Shown here in pieces: positions 56,346-64,000 of a stretch of 64,000 nucleotides of DNA. A program made the translations under genes and the position numbers. Every line of letters starts with the position of its first letter. Within the stretch, counting starts at the first letter, position 1. The stretch comes from Hyparrhenia diplandra. Its lineage: Eukaryota > Streptophyta > Magnoliopsida > Poales > Poaceae. Where the stretch lies: the NCBI GenBank assembly GCA_015847255.1, contig JADLZK010001318.1, forward strand, positions 62,001 to 126,000, written 5' to 3'. The notes under the pieces are model-generated. The model did not search any database, was not told the origin of the DNA, and was given only the letters and a program-made list of their open reading frames with translations.

Positions 56346-57420
56346 AACATGTGGTGCATGAGAGTGAGACATCAAAGCAAAGACAATCAAGAAAAAAAAA
56401 ATGAGCGGTGTCCAAGAGTGATGCATGTTACTGTTAGGACTGAGGCTGTCTCCAACAGAGGACAGACACCCATACCTACTCTAGGGCGTCTACAGGAAAA
56501 AAAATCTGCACCCAAAAATCACTCTCTCCAACGGACCACGCATATCAGAAGGGATAAAGCCGAAACCTCTCTAAAAAAAAAAAAAAAAAAAAAAAGGCGC
56601 AAAAGCGGCAGCCAAAAGCGCCCACCTCGCCTCCCCGTCATCATCGCGCGTCGCCATCAGGGCCCGCCGGGCCGCCGTCGTTGCCCTTCGCCGGCGGCGC
56701 CCCTCTTGGCGGCCTCCTTCCCTCCACCGGTGAGATCGGCATGCCCCCACCTCCCATCGCCAAGACGGCCCCCGATCCCCGGCGCAGCTCCCAAGGCGCG
56801 GCGGGCCCCCACACCTCCTCCATCGCGTGGGCCCGCCGCCGCCGTAGATCCCGTCTCCGCCTCGCCCGTCGTCGTCGGGCCCGCAGGGCGCGGCAGCGCG
56901 TCGCGTCGCGCCATCGTGGTCTTGCCTGGCGCGCCGGGCGGCCCTCGTCACGGCCCCCTCGCCGTCGTCGTGCCGTCGTCCATCTCGCCCGTCGTCGTCC
57001 CGTCAGGGCCCGTCCCGTCGTCCGCTCCGCCGCAATCCCACACCAGGGCAGATAGGTCGAGGAGAGAGAGAGACGCAGCTGCGTTTCCTCTCACCTCGAT
57101 GCAAAAATGCGACGTCCGTTTGGGAGCTCTGTTGTAGAGCGTTTTTGGGACCCAAATCATGCATTTTTGCGTTTGCGTCGTCGTGTGCGTCGGCTGTTGG
57201 GAGACAGCCTGAGATGCAATAGGAATGTGAGTCAGTGGCAATCGTTATTGCAAGGTCGTTCCTGCACTACATAAAGGAGCTGATCATTTCTGTGTAGGTC
57301 AAGGGGTTCATAACATGGTTCTATTTGTAAAAGTAAGCACGCACGAAGCTCAAAAAACTATTGTGTATGTCAGTGTAATGATCAAAACATGTGCCTGCGT
57401 TGGCCACGACACCTGAGCAA
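56346..57420 (+). pseudogene. type-C module with miR2118-like site split by a transposon (56435-56443 and 57210-57225)
   Basis: Left of the element, TTACTGTTAGGACTGA ends with the first nine bases of the site. Right of it, TGAGATGCAATAGGAATG supplies the remainder, with TGA duplicated. Without the insert the site would have 5 of 22 mismatches. The module also lacks its own TATTTAA box, so it was probably already a partial copy. Confidence 0.75.
56444..57209. mobile_element. TIR transposon (766 bp) inserted in the miR2118-like site
   Basis: GGCTGTCTCCAACAG starts the element and the reverse complement of its right end reads GGCTGTCTCCCAACAG. TGA at 56441-56443 and 57210-57212 is a 3-bp duplication. 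A poly-A stretch at 56573-56595 precedes a very GC-rich core (56600-57060) that may hold captured gene sequence but encodes no recognisable domain. The class is probably PIF/Harbinger-like, although TGA is not the usual TWA target. Confidence 0.8.
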
Positions 57421-58265
57421 TCACTGCAGGATTAAATCTTAAGAATGTTTTGAATGAAAGGATTAACATGACTTTTAGACAGGAAGAATTGAACTTTTTA
57501 TTTTTGCTTGTTACATTAAAAGAAAGAGCGTTAAAACTTATTTCAGTGGTTTTAATTCTAGATTCTTGGTTTGTTGCACTTTTTAGACTATTTCTTTTGC
57601 TTTTTTTTTTCTTTTTCCTCGCAAATGTGCTTCTAGCAGGGGATTCATTAGGCAGTAGTAGGAATATTATAGTAAATTAAGGTTCTCTAGCAACAATAAT
57701 CCGCTGATTATTGATGCAACATGGTCGTATGGCACCATGGGGTTGTGATTTACATTTATAGACTAGTTCTTTCGCTTGTTTGACAAAAAAAATATTCAAC
57801 TTGAATAGAAGTTTGTTCAAAAAGAAACAAAAAGGTTTGTGCACATACAACAAAATCAGGCAAACTCCCAAAACAAATGCCTATACCATGCATGTGGCTT
57901 GTTTGATAGAAAATATTTTCACTAAAACAAAAGTTTTTTGTTCGGTTGAGATAGAACTATAGAAGCAAAAGGTTTATACACATGGATCAAATCATACAGT
58001 TTTCCAGTGGGGGCTCTATGTACAGAAAACTTAACAACAACATATTACTCATTTTATAGTTTAACCTCTTTCCACTTTCACTTTTTTAAACAGGAACTCC
58101 TTCATCGTTTTTTATCTGTGATGTATTTTTTTTTTTTTAACCTATCACTGCCGGGTCAAGCACGTGATAAGTCTGCCGCTTTGCCAGTGTCGACAGTAAT
58201 AGCCTTCCGGCAGTGAAAGCCTTTTCTGGTGTAGTGACATTCAGTACCATTGCATCCTTCCTTCC
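57421..58265. other. type-A module 5' spacer, paralogous to 51940-52715
   Basis: AACAATAATCCGCTGATTATTGATGC, TTTGTGCACATACAACAAAATC and ATACAGTTTTCC match the spacer before the module at 52718. No gene. Confidence 0.55.
58139..58236. mobile_element. CACTA transposon end fragment
   Basis: On the - strand it starts CACTACACCAGAAAAGGC and carries repeated CACTGCCGG-type subterminal motifs. These are hallmarks of CACTA (En/Spm) ends in grasses. It is absent from the paralogous position before 52718. Confidence 0.55.
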
Positions 58266-58700
58266 TATATATAATAGATAGCTGGCCTCTATACCACCGT
58301 TGATCTCAAAAAACAGCGATGCAAAAAATTTTGTGGGACAAGAATGAGAGACATCGAAAGGCAGGGAAATGGGTCGGTGGTGGACCACGTTTGTTTGGAG
58401 TAGGATGCAGCAGGAATTTGGGTTGAAGGGGGCCGGAGGGAGTCGTGCTCGTATTGCTCGTAGCTCCACCTGCTCAAAGGACGCATGGCGGCACTTAGGG
58501 CCGGCAACAGAGTTGTGTAGGTCAGGGTGGTGATCACAAATCGGCATCGGCCACCGCTCGTGCAGTTCACAACGATTTGTTCTGCTTCTGGTAGCTGAAT
58601 GTCGAGCAATTAGCTCCACAAGTGCCACTAATAGCAATTAGCCCATCTCCTCCACATCAATGTGTAGTAGAAGGACAAAACGAGAAAGCTCGCCAAAAAA
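58266..58700 (+). ncRNA. PHAS-type module (type A); miR2118-like site 58395-58416
   Basis: The box region reads TATATATAATAG (58266 on). GGGACAAGAATGAGAGACATCG leads to the site, core GGAGTAGGATGCAGCAGG, 129 bp downstream with 5 of 22 mismatches. AGCTCCACCT and GAGCAATTAGCTCCACAAG follow. It is the paralogue of the 52718 module; the site differs by one base (CAG for CAA). Confidence 0.68.
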
Positions 58701-59214
58701 AAGGAGCACTACTACAGAACTAACATTCGTTATCGGCTCTTGAACCCGCAGTGATAGAGTATCACTGGCTGTTCGTATCTTGGACATACCGACAGTGATA
58801 GCTGTTTATATATTCTATTTTTATCTTACACACCATGGCAAAAAGCTTTTGTACTGTTTTCTTCGTTTAAACAGCAGATCGAACGATGAATAGCATTGTT
58901 TAATTTAACATACTCGCAAGGAACAAACGCTTAGCAATGGTCTTTTGATCGCCCAGGATTAGGCGGAATGGGTTATTACTGGTATATTAAATAAAAATAC
59001 TAGCACTGTCCAACTCTTTTGTTCTTCTTTCATCTCTATATACGATCGACGATTGAAAGGTCGGGTTATAACGGCCTTATTGACAATCCAAGGTGTACGT
59101 GTTTGGCTCGATGAGCGTCCCTCCTGAAGAGAAAACATATATTAATTTACAGAAGAGATCCGATCATATTCAGTTTATTGCAAACCTGACCATCCTGTTT
59201 TGCGCAAATAAAAG
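58701..59214. other. type-A 3' region and type-C flank
   Basis: This is paralogous to 53150-53530. CACTACTACAGAACTAACA recurs near 58709. The end (TGACCATCCTGTTTTGCGCAAATAAAAG) is type-C flank cut by the solo LTR. Confidence 0.55.
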
Positions 59215-59219
59215 CGTTG

Positions 59220-61514
59220 TGAAGGACCCAAACGGGCGCAGAGGGGTGAATGGGAGCCGCCGATTTTTCCTTTTCGGTTTTGGGCCATCGGCTCAACCCC
59301 CAACCTCTCCACAAAGCAAAGAAACGAGATTCCCAACTCCTATCTTAAAAGAAGCGGGTTCGAATCCAAATACTCAAGTCAACTTGTGACAGGAGTATCT
59401 AGATAAAATCCTCGGCGTGATAGAATTTTCATCGCAAGAGACGGATTGCAAAAACGGAGCTCAAATGCCAAACTAATGAGGAAGGAAGAATTTGCAAAAA
59501 CAATGAACTCTCCACGCTTAAGCCTTGTACATGCTAACTGCTGCCACTAGTTGCATTCTCGGATAAACACAAGTCAAAGTACTATTGCAAGATAGTGACG
59601 TCTCAAGAAATTCAAGCCAAAAGAACAAGCATGCTAGGCACTTGCTGGACTTCACGAACGAACACCGAGAACAAGAAAAGCTGTCAAGTAGCTGCGCTCG
59701 ATGAACACACTAATGCACTACTGCTGCTGGATTACTAGAAACAGCCGGCCGGGACTGTCTGCTGCAGAGCAAGGACTGTCAGCCAAGACAAACTATGAAA
59801 CCAAACTAAACTTTTGCCGGACGAGCTGCTGAGAAAAACTACTGCGGCATTTCAACAAACACCTTGCGAGCGCAGGAAGGAAAAAAGCACTAAGCTGAGA
59901 TCTTCCAAAGCGAGAAATTGCACAAGAATCACTCAATCTAGCAGCCCTGCACAAGAAGAAACTGATTTGCTCGATGGCAAACTCCTCATCACAGAATAAA
60001 AATCGACCTTTTCTTTGTTGTTGACGTGGAGAACCAAGCTTGGAGAAGGATGGTCGATGTGGTTGCCTTGAGCTGCTGCTGAGGATCTTCTCTATTGTCT
60101 CGTGCTCCAAGGAGGGGGAGCAACTCGTGCTCCAAAGAAGGCCACCAGGCTTGGCTTGCTTGATTCCCGTGCCCAGCAGCAGCGCTCCTTGGCAGGGTGG
60201 CCTTGGCCGGCTGCCGAACAGAGAGGCTGCTCGAGCCCCAAGGAAGAGTCGGCGCCCTATGGCCACCTGCTGCACCCGTGCGTGCCTGATGTTGAGCACG
60301 AGATCCGCTCGTGGGAGCCCCTGCCCTGAACGCAGCTGCCGAGCCGATCGATCTCCAGAGAAGGAGCTGCCGTCCTTGGCCAGGCGCTCGCTCCCAGCAG
60401 CTGTCGAGCTGCTCGCGGGTGTGTGGCCTGCTCGGGTGCGCCCCTGAGCACAGCAGCTGCTGCTGACCTGCACAAGACACCAAACAGAGCACAAACAAGA
60501 TCCCAAAAATCTTCCAACAAAAATCACAGCTAAAAAGGAAGAAGAGATTGATCCAAAAGCCCGGAGAGGATACAGGCGGGATTGGGGCTGCCCTTCCCCT
60601 TCGAAAATCACCACAAAAGTTCCTCACCAATTTTGGTGTTTTTGGACCTCTAAACAAGAACCCAAATTGGGGGAAAATAAAAACGAAAAACGAAAAGAAA
60701 GAAAGAGGGGGAGGATGGCTGCCATCCACTACTTATGGCCCTTATTTTTCATCCCTATTTTGCCCTCTTCGATACATATAAGGCAAACCATTAACCCTGG
60801 GCTATTTTGGTCGACTCCGGTTAATTTTTGATCCAACGGCCACCGCGCCTCCTCATCCTGCGGCCTTGCTTCCACGCATCTCCGGGGATGCCGCCACGCG
60901 CCGCCCTTCCGCCCACCGCGAACGCCCCGGTTTTGAGGCCCAAACCCGTGAAACCCGCCGATGGTTTTGAGGCTCAAACCACCAACCCGCACGCGTGGTT
61001 TTGAGGCCCAAACCACGAAACCAGCGCCGATGGTTTTGAGGACAAACCACCAAACCTCCTCGACATCGCGTGTCATCGCCGCGTCTTGACCGCCCGAGTC
61101 GCCAAGTCATCCGAGCTCCCCCGCTTCCGCCGCGCGCCGCCGCCTTGACCCGATCGACACGGTCCCGCCACGCCCTCTTGCATCCGCCGATGTCCCGGAT
61201 GTCAGCCACCATGGCTAGCCACCCCGGCGATCCGGTCCCTCGGTCCAAGCCTCACGTCCGTCCTCCTTCACCTCCGCGGTCCGTCGGCACAAGACGCCCT
61301 CCTTGGCCCCTTCACCTGGCCGTCAGCTACCATCTCCGAGCTCCACACTGTACAACACGAACCAAGAGATACGTCTTCGACACACTCCACGTGTGCCGGT
61401 GAACATAGCCGAAGCATAAAGAATAAAAGAAAATAGAATTAAAATGTTGACCGTTGACAATCACTCAATCACAAAACTAAACACATGTGACCTAAATCAA
61501 CCATGTGTTCAAGA
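59220..61514 (-). mobile_element. solo LTR (reverse orientation) with exact 5-bp target duplication
   Basis: On the - strand it begins TCTTGAACACATGG and ends GGGTCCTTCA, the same family as 5354-7378. CGTTG at 59215-59219 and 61515-61519 is a perfect target duplication, and type-C module flank sequence continues on both sides. The first dinucleotide is TC where TG is expected, a point change or small rearrangement. GC-rich frames of up to 273 codons inside have no domain and are not genes. Confidence 0.9.
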
Positions 61515-61618
61515 CGTTGCCAATTAAGTGCTTTTTCTGCCCCTTGCATGTGGCGTGTAGCATGCTCGAGTATTTAGCTCATCTAAATGCCATTGCCATC
61601 CAACCTTATCGTCTCGAG

Positions 61619-61930
61619 TATTTAATAACTTATCTAACAGCTGAAAATTGCAAAACCCCTGTGTATGTATATATATATATATCATTCGTCAGCCAAGACG
61701 GGAGTGCGTGAGAGATGGAAGCAGGGTCGATCTAAGAAAAAATGAGTGGTACACGGTGTCGACGAGACATGTTCTAGGATTGAGATGCAACAGGAACGTT
61801 CGTCGAAGGCAAGGGCAGAGCACTCAATGTGGCAGCGGACTCCATTGGCCATATACGTACCTTGGTCTCAGCGCGAATGAATTGCCGACTGTTTGTTCTG
61901 CTTGTTTTGCCATTGCTGAGACCGACAGGT
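61619..61930 (+). ncRNA. PHAS-type module (type C); miR2118-like site 61775-61796
   Basis: TATTTAA at 61619-61625, CAGCTGAAAATTGCAAAACCC, a TATATAT run and GCCAAGACGGGAGTGCGTGAG precede the site, core TAGGATTGAGATGCAACAGG, 156 bp from the box. It differs from the remembered miR2118 complement at only 4 of 22 positions. CGTTCGTCGAAGGCAAGG follows. Confidence 0.7.
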
Positions 61931-62296
61931 AGACATGCATGTTCTTGGATTGACGCTCAATATGTGCCTTGAACATACCGACAGTGATTCATCTTACTCC
62001 TCAGGGATCAGAAGAACAATGCTAAAAGCTCCTTGCGAACAGGTTAAATGAAACAAATCCTAATCGCTTCGATCTACTGCTAAATGAAGAAAACAATACC
62101 ATTATCATCACTTAGCGTTTGCCTATGGTAGTACAATCAGTACCAAAATCAACTGCGCGCATGTATTGATCGACGAACCGGTTGCGGCCCACAAGCTTTC
62201 ATGTAGGGAAAAACAATCTGTGTATTGATTGATGTCGAGAAAAAAGTATGATGTTCATCATTAGGTCTGTATTAGACATGGCAATTATAGCTAATA
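61931..62296. other. type-C spacer
   Basis: This matches 49800-50110 (AACAATGCTAAAAGCTCC, GCGAACAGGTTAAATGAAAC, TGTATTGATC). No gene. Confidence 0.5.
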
Positions 62297-62554
62297 CTCA
62301 CTTTGTCCTGTAATATAGTGCATTTTAGAATTTTAAGATTTTAAGACAAATTAAGAGAGCAGATAAAAGCGGAATGTACTCTCACTTTATTTCCAAATTA
62401 GATGTCATCAATATGGTTAATGGTGATTGATTGATAAATGAAAAATATTTAATGCAAGATTGGTTTTTGTCCTCTAGAATGCATTATATTTGAGGACAAA
62501 TTTTGAATAAAATATACTGTATTACAGATAAGATATATTACAGGGCGGAAGGAG
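62297..62554. mobile_element. Stowaway MITE (258 bp)
   Basis: The left end CTCACTTTGTCCTGTAATATA pairs imperfectly with the reversed right end CTCCTTCCGCCCTGTAATATA. TA at 62295-62296 and 62555-62556 is the target duplication. It interrupts the type-C spacer seen unbroken at 50100-50120 (ATTATACCTAATAGGACGG). Confidence 0.88.
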
Positions 62555-62841
62555 TAGAACAGATCGCATTCTTCTCAATATAATATACAAGCAATTACTC
62601 CTCTTATTACTCCTCTTATGAGAGGTTGTAATTCCTTTTTATTGTTTATTCTTGTAATATATATAATTCAGCAAGTTTACTGGTGAAACCTGATCATATT
62701 CAGTTTTATTGCAAGCCGGACCATCCTGTTTAGCACAAAAAGAGTTTGTAATAAGCGCACTCCTGTCCTGTCCCATGCATGTGGTGCGTAGCATGCTCCA
62801 GTATTTCATCTATCTAAATGCCAACCAGACCTCTTCTCGAG

Positions 62842-63240
62842 TATTTAACTTATGTAACAGCTGAAAATTGCAAAACCCCTGTGTATATATATGCCATGCG
62901 TCTTCCAAGACGTACGAGAGTGCGTGAGAAATCAAAGCAGAGAGACAATGAAGAAAAAAATGAGTGGTGTCGACGAGTCATAGGATTGAGATGCAACAGG
63001 AACGTGGGTCAAAAGGCAATACTTCCACCACCCTTGTGCGTTGGAGAGAACTCGCGGGATTCAGTGCTACAAAGTGCTCATCACCACCGGTTCCTAACTT
63101 TCCCTTCACTAACGATCGCTCATGTTTGTGAAAGTACGTAGTCATAACCATCATTGTCGTATGATCCAATTGTGACATTTGTTTCCAATGGAATCAGTGC
63201 GGCGGTGACAAAGTTCATAACACCATCGGTCTGTTCTATG
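62842..63240 (+). ncRNA. PHAS-type module (type C); miR2118-like site 62981-63002
   Basis: TATTTAA at 62842-62848, CAGCTGAAAATTGCAAAACCC, TCCAAGACGTACGAGAGTGCG and, 139 bp from the box, the site with core TAGGATTGAGATGCAACAGG (4 of 22 mismatches, identical to the site at 61775). GTGGGTCAAAAGGCAATAC follows. Promoter, spacing and site are all intact. Confidence 0.7.
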
Positions 63241-63590
63241 ATTCGCGTTGTTGTGCAGAGACCGAAACGAAATTCTTATCAGCAAGGATATCAAATAAGA
63301 GTTGAATCTTAAGAATGTATTAAATGAAATATTAGTGTAACTTTTAAGAGTTTAAGAACTGAAATATCATTTTTTATGTAACAGGAGGGGCAAAGGAGCC
63401 AATAGAGGATAGAATACCAAACGAAATGGAGTACATATCATACACAACTGGTAGACACTCAACAGTATTGATGTCCGCTTTATGAGAAGTAGCGTGATTG
63501 TTTCCTCCTGCACTGTGCCTGTGGGGCCGCTCTCGTGTGATGATAGTAAATAAATAGCCATAGGAGGTGTCTGAACACTGGAATTATTAG
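63241..63590. other. spacer
   Basis: ATCTTAAGAATGTATTAAATGAAA matches type-C 3' sequence at 51955 and 57435. The rest is unassigned. Confidence 0.4.
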
Positions 63591-63765
63591 CAGTTAAAAT
63601 TAACACCATTTTCCTCTTTGTTCTTTTGTCTTTCCTCTCCCTTCTTTTTATGTCTCCTGAATTGTTGCTTGTTCCTTGTAATCTTTGTTGTTGTTGGTTG
63701 TAAATTCGTTTCTTCAATAAATCCACCCCTGTAGGGCTGGGGCTTCCAATTTCTTCAAAAAGAAA
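63591..63765 (+). mobile_element. probable LINE 3' UTR fragment
   Basis: GTAAATTCGTTTCTTCAATAAATCC followed by a GGGCTGGGGCTTCC block and TTCTTCAAAAAGAAAAG resembles the 3' ends of plant LINEs. There is no coding part. Confidence 0.4.
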
Positions 63766-63804
63766 AGTTCGGTCACTGTCAGATTAGCCGGAAGGATGTC
63801 AAGG

Positions 63805-64000
63805 GGTTCATGGCTCAATGGTAAAGGCCATTAGTTAGGGGCTTCCACCAGGGTTCAAATCTGGGTGCGATTAATTTTATCCCTGGATTTATTTCCGGGA
63901 TTTTCGCGCTTATGCATTTAAGTGAGGGCGACGCCCCCCGTCGATAGCGAGGCGCCGGTGGTGACTTCGAACTTCAAGATTTTGCCGGCTCAGTCCTTCG
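63805..64000 (+). mobile_element. tRNA-derived SINE, cut by the window edge
   Basis: An A-box-like TGGCTCAATGG (63811-63821) and a B-box-like GGTTCAAATCT (63852-63862) lie 41 nt apart, as in a Pol III internal promoter. The rest (GGTGGTGACTTCG, GCCGGCTCAGTCCTTCG) is a non-tRNA body typical of plant SINEs. No cloverleaf is evident beyond the boxes, so it is not called a tRNA gene. Confidence 0.6.

Noticed and set aside
56292..57137. Open frame of 281 codons on the + strand
   Set aside because: It crosses from a PHAS module into a TIR element through a poly-A run and is Pro/Arg low-complexity; there is no plausible start context or domain.
59793..60729. Overlapping - strand frames of 246 and 273 codons
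   Set aside because: They lie wholly inside a solo LTR, are not conserved in the other two LTR copies, and consist of low-complexity Ser/Ala/Gln sequence.
63811..63862. Functional tRNA gene
   Set aside because: Only A- and B-box-like motifs fit; acceptor and anticodon stems do not form and SINE-type sequence follows.

Overview
The window reads as plant nuclear DNA from a grass, most likely rice (Oryza) or a close relative. The reasons are Stowaway and other small inverted-terminal-repeat elements, Sirevirus-like Ty1-copia LTRs, many plant L1-type LINE copies, gene-fragment-carrying TIR elements, and repeated modules that match rice miR2118-triggered phasiRNA (21-PHAS) loci. I found no convincing intact host protein-coding gene. 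Most open frames are broken transposon genes, captured fragments or chance GC-rich frames.

Layout. 1-7378 is the 3' part of a decayed Ty1-copia element with its 3' LTR. From about 7.4 kb to the end, the DNA is built from diverged copies of one family of non-coding modules. A typical module has a TATA-type box (TATAAATA, TATAAGTA or TATTTAA). About 115-175 bp downstream lies a 22-nt site shaped like GGAGTAGGATGCAACAGG or TAGGATTGAGATGCAACAGG, usually followed some 40-60 bp later by AGCTCCAC. The site resembles the complement of miR2118 as I remember it. I count 19 continuous sites plus one split by a transposon, all on the + strand, and several modules whose site has been lost. This looks like a supercluster of 21-nt reproductive phasiRNA precursors, which are Pol II long non-coding RNAs. 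Four main subtypes can be told apart by promoter and site sequence.

Insertions interrupt this array. They include a 7.2-kb LINE on the - strand (20941-28155), a 3.9-kb LINE on the + strand with a 15-bp target-site duplication (41936-45877), and shorter LINE pieces near 15.3, 20.8, 28.8, 34.9, 36.5-38.3 (itself hit by a second retroposon) and 38.6-39.7 kb. Two solo LTRs belong to the same family as the copia element at the start (30368-32711 and 59220-61514). There is an LTR with primer binding site at 46.8 kb, a Pack-type TIR element carrying a glycosyltransferase fragment (17713-19065), a TIR element sitting inside a miR2118-like site (56444-57209), several MITEs, a set of tail-only retroposon insertions of 14-30 bp, and the start of a tRNA-derived SINE at the right edge.

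How it fits together. The non-coding modules multiplied by segmental and tandem duplication; the clearest case is 11524-15028. Insertions, small deletions and promoter decay then silenced individual copies. In the established model for grasses, miR2118 cleaves such transcripts in young anthers, RDR6 and DCL4 turn them into 21-nt phased siRNAs, and these load into the germline Argonaute MEL1. Small-RNA data are needed to show which modules here are active.
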